Of a stretch of 54,916 nucleotides of DNA, positions 42,867-51,088 are shown piece after piece (position 1 is the first letter of the stretch; each line of letters opens with the position of its first letter). The notes beneath the pieces are model-generated. The model did not search any database. It was given only the letters and a program-made list of their open reading frames with translations, and was not told the DNA's origin. Origin of the DNA: an uncultured Acetatifactor sp. GTDB lineage: Bacteria; Bacillota; Clostridia; Lachnospirales; Lachnospiraceae. The DNA lies in the NCBI GenBank assembly GCA_910585615.1, contig CAJUFO010000013.1:22456-77371 (forward strand), in the 5' to 3' direction. The position numbers were made by a program, and so were the translations under genes.

Positions 42867-44378
42867 CTACCGGATTTCCAAACTCACCACGCTGCAGGCC
42901 GGGATGGTAAAGCGCACGCCCCGCTCTGTCAGCGCCACATCCTGGAACTCCTCTTCCTTCACCCGGTCAGGCTCCTCGAAGGTATTGTGCGCCTGCATCT
43001 TGCCGGTGAGGATTGCGGCCTTCACGGTCTCCGGCTTCTTCTCCGTAAGCATCAGCTCCACAGGACAAGCCTCTCGGACGGACAGGTTCGCCAGGGTCAC
43101 CAGCACAGTCCCGTCCTCCCGCACGGACACGGATTCCTGCAGGGCGGGCACCTCATAGCCCTCCACACCCACGGTTCCCTCGACCGACAGGCTGCTCTCC
43201 ACCAGTTCGGCCCCCTGATGGCCCCTGTACATGTGGAACACATGGTAGGTGGGCGTCAGCAGCATCCGTTCATCCTCCGTGAGAATCACGGACTGGAGCA
43301 CGTTCACCATCTGGGCGATGCAGGCCATCTTCACCCGGTCGCAGTGCCTGTTGAAGATGTTCAGGCTCACCGCCGCCACCAAAGCGTCCCGCATGGTGTT
43401 CTGCTGGTAGAGGAAGCCCGGGTTCGTCCCCGGCTCCACGTCGAACCAGTCGCCCCACTCGTCCACGATCAGGCCGATTTTCTTGTCCGGGTCATATTGA
43501 TCCATGATGGCCCCATGGAGCTTGATCAGCTCCTCCATGTAGAGCGCCTTGTGCATGGTCTTGTACCAGTCCGCCTCGTCAAATCCGGTGGCGCTTCCCT
43601 TGTGCTCCCAGTCGCCGGGCACCACATAATAGTGCAGGGACAGCCCGTCCATGAAGCCGCTGAAATTCTTCCCGCCCGGATTCGGCTTGGCGTAGCAGGT
43701 CTCCAGCACCTTCTTCGTCCAGCTGTCATCGTCCGCGTTGGGGCCGCCGCAGATCTTCTTGACGGGCGCGGCCTTGTCGTAATGGCGGACGTAGGTCTGG
43801 TACCTGCGGTAGAGGTTGGCGTAGTACTCCGGCGTCATGTTGCCGCCGCACCCCCAGTTCTCGTTGCCTACGCCGAAGTAGTCCACCCTCCAGGGCTCCT
43901 CCCGGCCGTTCCTGCGGCGAAGCTCCGCCATGGGGGACACGCCGTCGAAGGTCATGTACTCCACCCACTCGGACATCTCCTGCACGGTGCCGCTGCCCAC
44001 ATTGCCGTTGATGTAGGTCTTGCAGCCCAGCTGCTCGCAGAGCTCGAAGAACTCGTGGGTGCCGAAGCTGTTGTCCTCCACCACCCCGCCCCAGTGGGTG
44101 TTCACCATCCGCTTACGCCCCTCCTTAGGGCCGATGCCGTCCTTCCAGTGGTACTCGTCCGCAAAGCATCCGCCGGGCCAGCGCAGCACGGGAATCTGCA
44201 GCTCTTTGAGCGCCTCCACCACATCGGTGCGCATGCCGTTCTTGTTGGGGATATGGGAGTCCTCCCCCACGAACAGCCCCTCATAGATGCATCTGCCCAG
44301 ATGCTCGGAGAAATGTCCGTAAATCTCCGGATTGATGTATCCCTTTTTCTTCTTTTCGTTTACATATAATTTTGCCAT
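42867..44378 (-). CDS. abfA: Alpha-L-arabinofuranosidase, GH51
   Basis: A 503-aa intracellular GH51 enzyme releasing L-arabinofuranose from arabino-oligosaccharides. It begins with GYINPEIYGHFSEHLGRCIY and continues LRWPGGCFADEYHWKDGIGP. The acid/base Glu lies in YFGVGNENWGCGGNMTPEYY and the nucleophile Glu in LIVDEWGDWFDVEPGTNPGF. No signal peptide, so oligosaccharides must be imported. GGAGG is 8 nt before ATG 44378. A terminator follows at 42789-42834. With L-arabinose isomerase (47148-48635) and transketolase nearby, it belongs to a pentose-use region. Confidence 0.96.
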   Translation of the reverse strand: MAKLYVNEKKKKGYINPEIYGHFSEHLGRCIYEGLFVGEDSHIPNKNGMRTDVVEALKELQIPVLRWPGGCFADEYHWKDGIGPKEGRKRMVNTHWGGVVEDNSFGTHEFFELCEQLGCKTYINGNVGSGTVQEMSEWVEYMTFDGVSPMAELRRRNGREEPWRVDYFGVGNENWGCGGNMTPEYYANLYRRYQTYVRHYDKAAPVKKICGGPNADDDSWTKKVLETCYAKPNPGGKNFSGFMDGLSLHYYVVPGDWEHKGSATGFDEADWYKTMHKALYMEELIKLHGAIMDQYDPDKKIGLIVDEWGDWFDVEPGTNPGFLYQQNTMRDALVAAVSLNIFNRHCDRVKMACIAQMVNVLQSVILTEDERMLLTPTYHVFHMYRGHQGAELVESSLSVEGTVGVEGYEVPALQESVSVREDGTVLVTLANLSVREACPVELMLTEKKPETVKAAILTGKMQAHNTFEEPDRVKEEEFQDVALTERGVRFTIPACSVVSLEIR

Positions 44379-44559
44379 TCAATCGTCCTCCAGCCTCTTT
44401 TCCAGTCCCTTATCACAGCTTCCTATCCCGGTTCTGCGCCATCCTTCAAGTGCCTTAATCAACTTCCCCCTGTGGGGCGCATGCAGCTAAGCCGCTAATG
44501 TCCATACGCATCCCTGTGCAATCGAGTAGGGGAATGCTCTTCTCCCCCACCCGCCGCGC

Positions 44560-44602
44560 GGCCCGCGCGCCGCCTAAGCGGCATACTACCTCTGCGCGGG
44601 CC
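44560..44602. repeat. GC-rich compound hairpin upstream of abfA
   Basis: GGCCCGCGC (44560-44568) pairs with GCGCGGGCC (44594-44602), and GCCGC/GCGGC pair inside. It lies in the 302-bp gap between transketolase and abfA, just beyond the transketolase terminator. No clear promoter for abfA is visible in this gap. Confidence 0.6.
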
Positions 44603-44610
44603 TGTGCATA

Positions 44611-44647
44611 GAAAAAGAATCTGCCGCCCGTCAAGACAGCAGATTCT
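44611..44647 (-). terminator. Terminator after the transketolase genes
   Basis: AGAATCTGC (44616-44624) pairs with GCAGATTCT (44639-44647), 9 bp perfect, and on the minus strand is followed by TTTTTC. It lies 34 nt past the stop of the C-terminal transketolase subunit. Confidence 0.88.
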
Positions 44648-44680
44648 CTTTGGAATGCTCTACTGCCAGAAAACCTTCCC

Positions 44681-45631
44681 TTATGCCAGGAATGCCTTCA
44701 CCTTCCGGTACACGCCGTCGCCGTCCAGGCCGTACTTCACAAGCAAAGCCCCGGCAGAACCGGACTCGCCGAACACGTCCTCAATGCCAATCCTGCACAC
44801 CGGCACAGGGCAGGTTTCCGCCAGCGCCTCGCACACCGCGCCGCCCAGGCCGCCGATGATGGAATGCTCCTCCGCGGTGACCACCTTTCCGGTCTTCTTC
44901 GCGCTGGCCGCGATTAGCTCCTTGTCCAGAGGCTTGATGGTGCAGATGTTAATCACCTCCGCGCTCACGCCCTCTTCCGCCAGCTTCTGCGCTGCCTCCA
45001 GAGCGGAGTTCACCATGATGCCCGTGGCCACGATGGTGACGTCGCTGCCCTCCCGCAGCACCTCTCCCTTGCCGATTTCAAACTTGTAATCATCCTCCTC
45101 GTGGATGACAGGCACTGCCGCACGGCCGAAGCGCATGTACACAGGCCCCTCAAAATCCAGGGCGGCCTTCACGCAAGCCCTGGCCTCCACCGCGTCGGCA
45201 GGATTCAGGATGGTCATGCCGGGGATGGTCCGCATCAGGGCAATATCCTCGTTGCACTGATGGGAAGCGCCGTCCTCGCCCACGGTGATGCCCGCATGGG
45301 TGGCCCCAATCTTCACGTTCAGATGGGGATAGCCGATGGAATTGCGCACCTGCTCAAAGGCCCGGCCCGCCGCGAACATGGCGAAAGTGCTGGCCACGGG
45401 AATCTTGCCCGTCAGGGACAGCCCCGCCGCGATGCCCATCATGTTGGATTCCGCGATGCCGCAGTCGATATGCCTCTCGGGGAATTTCTTCTTAAAGACG
45501 CCGGTCTTGGTAGCCGCCGCCAGATCCGCGTCCAGCACCACCAAATCCGGATAGGCCTCGCCGAACTCCGCCAGCGCGTTGCCGTAGGCTTCTCTGGTGG
45601 CTATCTTCTTCACTGTTTTTACATCAGACAT
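44681..45631 (-). CDS. Transketolase, C-terminal subunit
   Basis: A 316-aa half of a split transketolase (pyrimidine-binding and C-terminal domains). It shows KKIATREAYGNALAEFGEAY, CGIAESNMMGIAAGLSLTGK (catalytic Glu region), GATHAGITVGEDGASHQCNE and EEHSIIGGLGGAVCEALAET. With the N-terminal subunit it moves two-carbon units between pentose and hexose phosphates. ATG 45631 lies 19 nt after the partner stop with GAAAGGAG between. Split transketolases are common in Clostridia. Confidence 0.95.
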   Translation of the reverse strand: MSDVKTVKKIATREAYGNALAEFGEAYPDLVVLDADLAAATKTGVFKKKFPERHIDCGIAESNMMGIAAGLSLTGKIPVASTFAMFAAGRAFEQVRNSIGYPHLNVKIGATHAGITVGEDGASHQCNEDIALMRTIPGMTILNPADAVEARACVKAALDFEGPVYMRFGRAAVPVIHEEDDYKFEIGKGEVLREGSDVTIVATGIMVNSALEAAQKLAEEGVSAEVINICTIKPLDKELIAASAKKTGKVVTAEEHSIIGGLGGAVCEALAETCPVPVCRIGIEDVFGESGSAGALLVKYGLDGDGVYRKVKAFLA

Positions 45632-45650
45632 TTCCTTCACCGCTCCTTTC

Positions 45651-46502
45651 CTAATCCGCCTGGGCCAATCCGCCAAGCGCCTCGCCCAGCTTCTCCAAAT
45701 CAGCCATCGCGATCTCGTATTCCGCGTCATTGGGTGCCTTGCCGTGCCAGTCCACGTTCCCCTCCATGAAGGATACGCCCTTGCCTTTCAGGGTGTGGGC
45801 CACGATGGCCGTGGGCATGCCCTTTATAGCCCTGGCCTCCTGGAAAGCGGCCCGGATCTGCTCCATGTCGTTGCCGTCCTCCAGATTGATCACATGGAAG
45901 TTGAAAGCCTCGAATTTCTTGTCGATGGGATTGGGGGAGCAGACATCGTCGATCCGTCCGTCAATCTGCAGCCCGTTGTTGTCCACGATCACCACCAGGT
46001 TGTCCAGCTTCCTGTGGCCGGCGAACATAGCCGCCTCCCAGACCTGGCCCTCCTCAATCTCACCGTCTCCTAACAGCGTGTAGACTCTGAAATCCCTGCC
46101 GGAAAGCCTGGCGCCCAGAGCCATGCCCACAGCCGCGGAAATCCCCTGGCCCAGAGAGCCGGAGGACATGTCCACTCCCGGCACATGCTGCAGGCAGGGG
46201 TGTCCTTGCAGGTAGGAGCCCAGATGGCGCAGGGTGGGGAGATCCGCCACGGGGAAATATCCTCTGTTGGCCAGCGCGGAGTACAGGCCCGGGGCGGTAT
46301 GCCCCTTGGAGAGCACGAAGCGGTCCCTGTCCTCCTTCTTCGGGTTCGCCGGGTCGATGTTCATCTCCTCGAAATAAAGATAAGTGAAAATGTCCGCCGC
46401 GGACAGGGAGCCGCCGGGATGACCGGCCTTTGCCCCGTGCACGGCCTCAATGATGCCCTTGCGCACATCATTGGCATGCTTCTTCAGCTCTAAAATCTCC
46501 AT
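45651..46502 (-). CDS. Transketolase, N-terminal subunit
   Basis: A 283-aa TPP-binding half of transketolase. AVHGAKAGHPGGSLSAADIF, RFVLSKGHTAPGLYSALANR and the GDG...NN motif (LLGDGEIEEGQVWEAAMFAG, ending VDNNGLQIDG) are intact. It pairs with the C-terminal subunit encoded just downstream. The gene is probably expressed with arabinose use, supplying the non-oxidative pentose phosphate steps needed once xylulose 5-phosphate is formed. Confidence 0.95.
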   Translation of the reverse strand: MEILELKKHANDVRKGIIEAVHGAKAGHPGGSLSAADIFTYLYFEEMNIDPANPKKEDRDRFVLSKGHTAPGLYSALANRGYFPVADLPTLRHLGSYLQGHPCLQHVPGVDMSSGSLGQGISAAVGMALGARLSGRDFRVYTLLGDGEIEEGQVWEAAMFAGHRKLDNLVVIVDNNGLQIDGRIDDVCSPNPIDKKFEAFNFHVINLEDGNDMEQIRAAFQEARAIKGMPTAIVAHTLKGKGVSFMEGNVDWHGKAPNDAEYEIAMADLEKLGEALGGLAQAD

Positions 46503-46576
46503 GATTGTCCTCCTATTCTATTTCTGCATTCCGTTTCCTGCTAAATTTTTCTTCCTTTTCAGAAAAGCATTCCTCA

Positions 46577-47074
46577 TCATTGCCGAAACATCTCGTCTGT
46601 CAATTCAATTTGATTTGTCAGGCAGATATGCATAGGCATACCGCGCCGCTGCGGTATCGAAGCCTGAAACCCGAGACCTTCATAAATCTTTTCCTGATTG
46701 CTCCATGCCATCACATCAACTTGAATGCCAAAGCCCAGCTTAAGTTTAGAATTCAGGAAAGCAAGGATCCGTTGAATCAATTCCGCTTCAATGCCTTGCA
46801 TTTGATAGTCTGGTGCAACAATAATATCACGAATCAGTGCCACGCAACCGCCATCCCATATCAAACGCGCCATGCCGATAGCTCTGCTCTGACTGTATGC
46901 TGCAACAATCAGCGCACTTCCATCAAGGCTTGCCTGCAGCTGTTCCGGATGGATTCTTCGAAATCCAACGGATGCCCGAATGGAATTCGCACTTTCCTGT
47001 GTGATGTTGTTTGTATAAGTAATTCCCTCTGTCCTTTCCTGCGCGGGCGTGTGCTGCAGCCTATCGTCTTTCAT
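46577..47074 (-). CDS. GNAT-family N-acetyltransferase
   Basis: A 165-aa acetyl-CoA-dependent transferase. The central beta strands and pyrophosphate-binding loop are LIVAAYSQSRAIGMARLIWD and IRDIIVAPDYQMQGIEAELI (family pattern Q/RxxGxA, here QMQGIE). The C-terminus has WSNQEKIYEGLGFQ. The substrate is unknown. GGAGG is about 10 nt before ATG 47074. It sits between transketolase and araA with gaps of about 70 nt on each side, and has no evident link to arabinose. Confidence 0.85.
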   Translation of the reverse strand: MKDDRLQHTPAQERTEGITYTNNITQESANSIRASVGFRRIHPEQLQASLDGSALIVAAYSQSRAIGMARLIWDGGCVALIRDIIVAPDYQMQGIEAELIQRILAFLNSKLKLGFGIQVDVMAWSNQEKIYEGLGFQASIPQRRGMPMHICLTNQIELTDEMFRQ

Positions 47075-47147
47075 ATCACCTGTTCCTCCCTAAACACCGC
47101 TTTATATCTTTGCATATAAGAGACTTATCTGTCAGGGGAGTTATTTT

Positions 47148-48635
47148 TCATCGATAGGCAACCGCATTCCAACGCATCTCATTCTTCAGGCCGCGGATCG
47201 TGGTGTCGCCGTCGATGACTACAGTCTCGATGCCCATGGCGTCCGCCCAGTCCACCATCTGCTCCGTGGTCAGGTCGTAGGAGAACGCGGTGTGGTGGGC
47301 GCCGCCCGCCAGGATCCAGCTCTCCGCGCCCACGGTGAGGTTTGGCTTCGGCGTCCAGAAGCAGGTGGCCACCGGGAGTTTGGGCATGGGCTTCTCCACC
47401 TTCTTGCACTCCACCTCGTTGATGATCAGGCGGAATCTCGTCCCCAGGTCGATCAGGGAGGTGGCGATGCCGCTGCCCTCCTTGGAGGTGAACACCAGCC
47501 TGGCGGGGTCTTCCCTGTTGCCCATGGACAGCGGGCAGACCTTGATGCCGATGGGGCCTTCCGCGATGGTGGGGCAGACCTCCAGCATATGGGCCTGCAG
47601 GATGCCCTCCTTGCCGGGTACCAGATTGTAGGTGTAATCCTCCAGGAAAGAGGTCCCCTTGGCGTCCTTGGTGCCCTCCGCCATGATCTTCATCAGGCGC
47701 ACCATGGCAGCGGTCTTCCAGTCGCCCTCGCCGCCGAAGCCGTAGCCCTTCTCCATCAGCCTCTGGATGGCCAGGCCGGGCAGCTGCTTCAAGGAGCCCA
47801 GGTCGCCGAAATGGGTGACGATGGCATGGTAGTCCTTCTCCTTCAGGAAGCGCTCGAAGCCGATTTCGATGCCCGCCTGCACTGCCACATGACGGCGGAA
47901 TTCATCCGCGTCCCTGCCCTCGTCCAGGATCTGGTATTTCGCATAATACTCCTCCACCAGGGCATCGATGTCCCCCTGGCTCACGTCCGCCACATACTCC
48001 GCGATCTCGTTCACCGGATAGGCGTCGATCTCCCAGCCGAACTTAATCTGGGCCTCCACCTTGTCCCCCTCGGTGACAGCCACATTGCGCATATTGTCCG
48101 CCACCCGCACCACGCGGATGTGGCTGGACTCCATGATGCCCACAGCCGTGCGCATCCACCCGGCCAGGCGCTTCAATGTCCCTTCCTCGCTCCAGTGCCC
48201 CATGATCACCTTGCGCTCGATTCCCATACGGGTGACGATATGGCCGTACTCCCTGTCGCCGTGGGCGGACTGGTTCTCGTTCATGAAATCCATGTCGATG
48301 GTGTCGTAGGGAATCTCCATGTTGAACTGGGTATGTAAATGGCACAGCGGCTTGCGGTACTCCTGCAGCCCCAGGATCCAGGACTTGGCAGGGGAGAAGG
48401 TGTGCATCCAAGTGATGACCCCCGCGCACTCCCCGTCCATGTTCGCTTCGTTGAACAGGCCTCGGATCATCTCATTGGTGAGCAGCGTGGGCTTCCACAC
48501 CACCTCATAGGGAAGCAGACCGGATTTGTTGATTTCCTCCACGATAATCCTGGAGTGCTCCGCTACCTTGGCCAGACACTGATCCCCGTACAGATCCTGG
48601 GAGCCGGTGGCAAACCAGAACTTGTAATTCTTCAT
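47148..48635 (-). CDS. araA: L-arabinose isomerase
   Basis: A 495-aa enzyme converting L-arabinose to L-ribulose. It starts KFWFATGSQDLYGDQCLAKV as in the family. Metal-binding Glu and His residues are expected in FLEDYTYNLVPGKEGILQAH, and HHTAFSYDLTTEQMVDWADA is the C-terminal signature. Length matches standard AraA. A good promoter lies at 48734-48762. No araB or araD is in the window, so ribulokinase and epimerase are encoded elsewhere. Confidence 0.97.
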   Translation of the reverse strand: MKNYKFWFATGSQDLYGDQCLAKVAEHSRIIVEEINKSGLLPYEVVWKPTLLTNEMIRGLFNEANMDGECAGVITWMHTFSPAKSWILGLQEYRKPLCHLHTQFNMEIPYDTIDMDFMNENQSAHGDREYGHIVTRMGIERKVIMGHWSEEGTLKRLAGWMRTAVGIMESSHIRVVRVADNMRNVAVTEGDKVEAQIKFGWEIDAYPVNEIAEYVADVSQGDIDALVEEYYAKYQILDEGRDADEFRRHVAVQAGIEIGFERFLKEKDYHAIVTHFGDLGSLKQLPGLAIQRLMEKGYGFGGEGDWKTAAMVRLMKIMAEGTKDAKGTSFLEDYTYNLVPGKEGILQAHMLEVCPTIAEGPIGIKVCPLSMGNREDPARLVFTSKEGSGIATSLIDLGTRFRLIINEVECKKVEKPMPKLPVATCFWTPKPNLTVGAESWILAGGAHHTAFSYDLTTEQMVDWADAMGIETVVIDGDTTIRGLKNEMRWNAVAYR

Positions 48636-48733
48636 TATCAGTACCCCTTTCTTCTATGTACAATATGCTTTTGAAGGAAACAGGCATCCTGCCGGTCTGT
48701 GGGCGGCTCCTGCTCCTCCTCTATCTTCCTTCT

Positions 48734-48762
48734 ATGGTATGGTATTTTCCGAGATTTGTCAA
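48734..48762 (-). promoter_or_regulatory. Predicted promoter of araA
   Basis: Minus strand TTGACA (48762-48757), 17 bp, TACCAT (48739-48734), giving a leader of about 95 nt before the araA ATG. Confidence 0.7.
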
Positions 48763-48952
48763 TTCCTATTTTAGGTTTCTGTATAATAATTTAATACTTC
48801 GATTTCGGCTATATTTCACAGGAGAATTTTGGGATATTCTTCCCATCCCTTCCACCTCTGGAATTTATTGTCTGTATTGGCATTTTCATGGGATATCTCT
48901 TTCTGCATTTTATGCAACTTATCCTCAAATCCAAACTTTAGATTTCAATAAA

Positions 48953-48975
48953 ATATTTTAGTCTAATTAAAATAT
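48953..48975. repeat. AT-rich palindrome in the araA / ABC exporter intergenic region
   Basis: ATATTTTA and TAAAATAT (8-bp perfect arms, 7-nt spacer) within the 607-bp divergent region 48636-49242. It could be a regulator site for either side. The remainder of 48790-49030 is AT-rich with no gene visible. Confidence 0.4.
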
Positions 48976-49035
48976 ATTTTGACTTGTCTCAACCCTTTTC
49001 CCGCTAAAATATTATTACGGATTTTTCCAAAAGGC

Positions 49036-49064
49036 TTGACCCGCCCCCTTCCATCTGTTATACT
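49036..49064 (+). promoter_or_regulatory. Predicted promoter of the ABC exporter operon
   Basis: TTGACC (49036-49041), 17 bp, TATACT (49059-49064): a strong sigma-A match about 180 bp upstream of the ATPase ATG, leaving a leader of about 170 nt. Confidence 0.8.
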
Positions 49065-49114
49065 ACTATTCCTGTTTTAAAGCACGTCTAACTAAATATT
49101 TTACCTTTCAGGTA

Positions 49115-49215
49115 TCTGTCGGCAAAATCCGACAGAGCTGGCGTACCAAGGCACACCATACCTACTTGGCAAGATATGGACAGCCCACGCAAGGGGCGGC
49201 GGACAAAACGTCCGC
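49115..49215 (+). promoter_or_regulatory. Hairpin-rich leader of the ABC exporter operon
   Basis: Three successive stems: TCTGTCGG/CCGACAGA (49115-49136), CCAAG/CTTGG (49146-49169) and GCGGAC/GTCCGC (49199-49215). The last is about 15 nt before the GGAGG ribosome-binding site. No U-tract is visible, so control, if any, would be translational. I do not recognise a known riboswitch class. Confidence 0.5.
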
Positions 49216-49242
49216 AGAGTATAACTACCAGGAGGAAGCACA

Positions 49243-50079
49243 ATGATTACGATGGAGAACGTATGCAAATCGTACAGAGTCGCAAAAAGGAACGCGGGCT
49301 TTGGGGCGGCCTGCAAGGCTCTATTCCACAGAGAGTATGAGGTGATCGAAGCCCTAAAAGACATCAGCTTCACCATCGGCAACGGCGAGATGGTGGGCTA
49401 CATCGGCCCCAACGGAGCGGGCAAAAGCTCCACGATCAAAATCTTAAGCGGCATACTGACGCCGGACCGCGGGAAGGTGTCCATAGACGGCCGGATTCTC
49501 TGGAGCCTGGACGAGAGCGGCCGCAGCCGGAAATCCCAGGGAGAGAAGTACCGGCGCATCGACCATGTTCGGCAGATAGGCGTAGTCTTCGGACAGCGCT
49601 CCCAGCTTTGGTGGGACGTGCCTGTCATCGACTCCTATGAGCTGCTCCGGGACATCTATTCCATCCCCACCCAGGTCTACCAAAAAAACCTTGAAGAATT
49701 AACCGAATCCTTAGCCCTGACAGAGCTTCTGCGCACCCCCGCAAGACAGCTCTCCTTGGGACAGCGCATGCGCTGCGAGATTGCGGCCTCCCTCCTGCAC
49801 AGCCCGGGCATCCTGTTCCTGGACGAGCCCACCATCGGGCTGGACGCGGTATCGAAGCTTGCGGTGCGGGATTTCGTGAAGAAGCTGAACCGGGAGCACG
49901 GCACCACCGTCATCCTCACCACCCATGACATGCAGGACATCGAGGCCCTGGCCAGCCGCATCATCCTGATCGGCAAGGGACGTATCCTCATGGACGGCAC
50001 TCTGGAGGACATCAAGAGGGGCGATGCCAGCATGGACGAGACCCTGGCGCAGCTCTATAAATCCTACGAAATCACCTGA
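49243..50079 (+). CDS. ABC exporter, ATP-binding subunit
   Basis: A 278-aa ABC ATPase. Walker A is GYIGPNGAGKSSTIKILSG, the signature is RQLSLGQRMRCEIAASLLHS, Walker B is ILFLDEPTIGLDAVSK and the switch His is in VILTTHDMQDIEAL. The N-terminal about 35 residues (ITMENVCKSYRVAKRNAGFG and on) are longer than in simple NatA proteins, as in the group that works with two separate ABC-2 permeases. It starts 7 nt after GGAGG. It probably drives export by the two membrane proteins encoded next. Confidence 0.93.
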   Translation: MITMENVCKSYRVAKRNAGFGAACKALFHREYEVIEALKDISFTIGNGEMVGYIGPNGAGKSSTIKILSGILTPDRGKVSIDGRILWSLDESGRSRKSQGEKYRRIDHVRQIGVVFGQRSQLWWDVPVIDSYELLRDIYSIPTQVYQKNLEELTESLALTELLRTPARQLSLGQRMRCEIAASLLHSPGILFLDEPTIGLDAVSKLAVRDFVKKLNREHGTTVILTTHDMQDIEALASRIILIGKGRILMDGTLEDIKRGDASMDETLAQLYKSYEIT

Positions 50080-50155
50080 ATCCATGCCATACAAACCCGA
50101 ATCCGCCGTGTCGGAGCAGCGTTTCCGAACCATGCGCCCGCCCTGCGGCACGCGG

Positions 50156-50209
50156 ATGCTCTTCTTCCATGGAATGCTCCTCTTCCATGGAATGCTCCTC
50201 TTCCATAAT
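50156..50209 (+). repeat. Three tandem 18-bp units between the ABC genes
   Basis: Units at 50156-50173, 50174-50191 and 50192-50209, each close to ATGCTCCTCTTCCATGGA; the first has one and the third three differing bases. They lie just upstream of the first permease start and would encode repeated MECSSS if read in frame. Copy number may vary by slippage. Confidence 0.8.
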
Positions 50210-50231
50210 TATAGAAAGGTGTCTCGAAATC

Positions 50232-51035
50232 ATGAAAAAATATATCAGCTACTTCCGCATGTGGCTCGTGATGGGGCTGCAGTACCGGGCTGCGGCCTTT
50301 GGCGGCGTGGTCACCCAGTTCTTCTGGGGCTTCATGGAAATCGCAGCCATGCATGCCTTTATGGAAGCCGACCCTTCCGCCTACCCCATGACCATGGAGG
50401 CCACCTGCTCCTACATCTGGTTCCAGCAGGCCTTCATCGCCATGCTCTCCGCCAGGATTTTCGACGGGGAAATCCTGGAATCCGTGCGCAGCGGGAACAT
50501 CGCCTATGAGCTGTGCAGACCCGTGCGGATCTACGACCTGTGGTTCTTCCGCAGCACTGCCTCCCGGCTGTCCGGCGCAGGTCTGCGCTGCCTCCCCATC
50601 CTGCTGGTGGCCGTATTTCTGCCAAAGTCCTATCGGCTGTCCGCCCCGGCGGATGTCAGGCAGTTCGCTTTTTTCCTGCTGACCCTGACGCTGGCGGTGC
50701 TGGTTTCGGTGGCCTATATCATGCTGATCTACATATCCGGCCTCTACATGGTCTCCACCGACGGGTTCCGGCGGATGTGCTCCTCCCTCATGGACTTTCT
50801 CACAGGAGGCTACATCCCCCTGCCCTTCTTCCCCGCGAGAATCCGGCAGGTGCTGGAGCTCCTTCCCTTCGCCTCCATGCAGAACGTACCCTTGCGCGTC
50901 TACAGCGGCGACCTGGCGGGAGCGGCCATGTACAGGGCCATCGGCCTGCAGATATTCTGGCTGGCTGCCATGGTGGCCGTGGGCAGGATGCTGTGCAGGA
51001 ACGCGGAGCGGAAACTCATGATACAGGGTGGCTAA
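50232..51035 (+). CDS. ABC-2 type permease subunit 1
   Basis: A 267-aa membrane protein with about six hydrophobic segments, belonging to the two-permease ABC exporters annotated as viologen-exporter-like. It begins KKYISYFRMWLVMGLQYRAA. EATCSYIWFQQAFIAMLSAR and VRSGNIAYELCRPVRIYDLW are typical family blocks. I choose ATG 50232 preceded by AAAGGTG; an in-frame ATG at 50169 would translate the tandem repeat. It forms a heterodimer with the next protein. Exported substrate unknown. Confidence 0.86.
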   Translation: MKKYISYFRMWLVMGLQYRAAAFGGVVTQFFWGFMEIAAMHAFMEADPSAYPMTMEATCSYIWFQQAFIAMLSARIFDGEILESVRSGNIAYELCRPVRIYDLWFFRSTASRLSGAGLRCLPILLVAVFLPKSYRLSAPADVRQFAFFLLTLTLAVLVSVAYIMLIYISGLYMVSTDGFRRMCSSLMDFLTGGYIPLPFFPARIRQVLELLPFASMQNVPLRVYSGDLAGAAMYRAIGLQIFWLAAMVAVGRMLCRNAERKLMIQGG

Positions 51036-51088
51036 GCGCGGCTTTTGCGCTTTGTTTGCACCAAGCATAGATACGAGGAGGAAATCAC

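Noticed and set aside
41565..44369. 934-codon plus-strand ORF
   Set aside because: It is the antisense of the ArsR-type regulator and abfA, a GC-rich shadow frame rich in His, Leu and Pro. The many other long plus-strand frames (for example 6497-8728 and 37685-39367) are rejected for the same reason.
44560..44602. GC-rich compound hairpin as a second transketolase terminator
   Set aside because: No U-tract follows and a good terminator already lies at 44611-44647.
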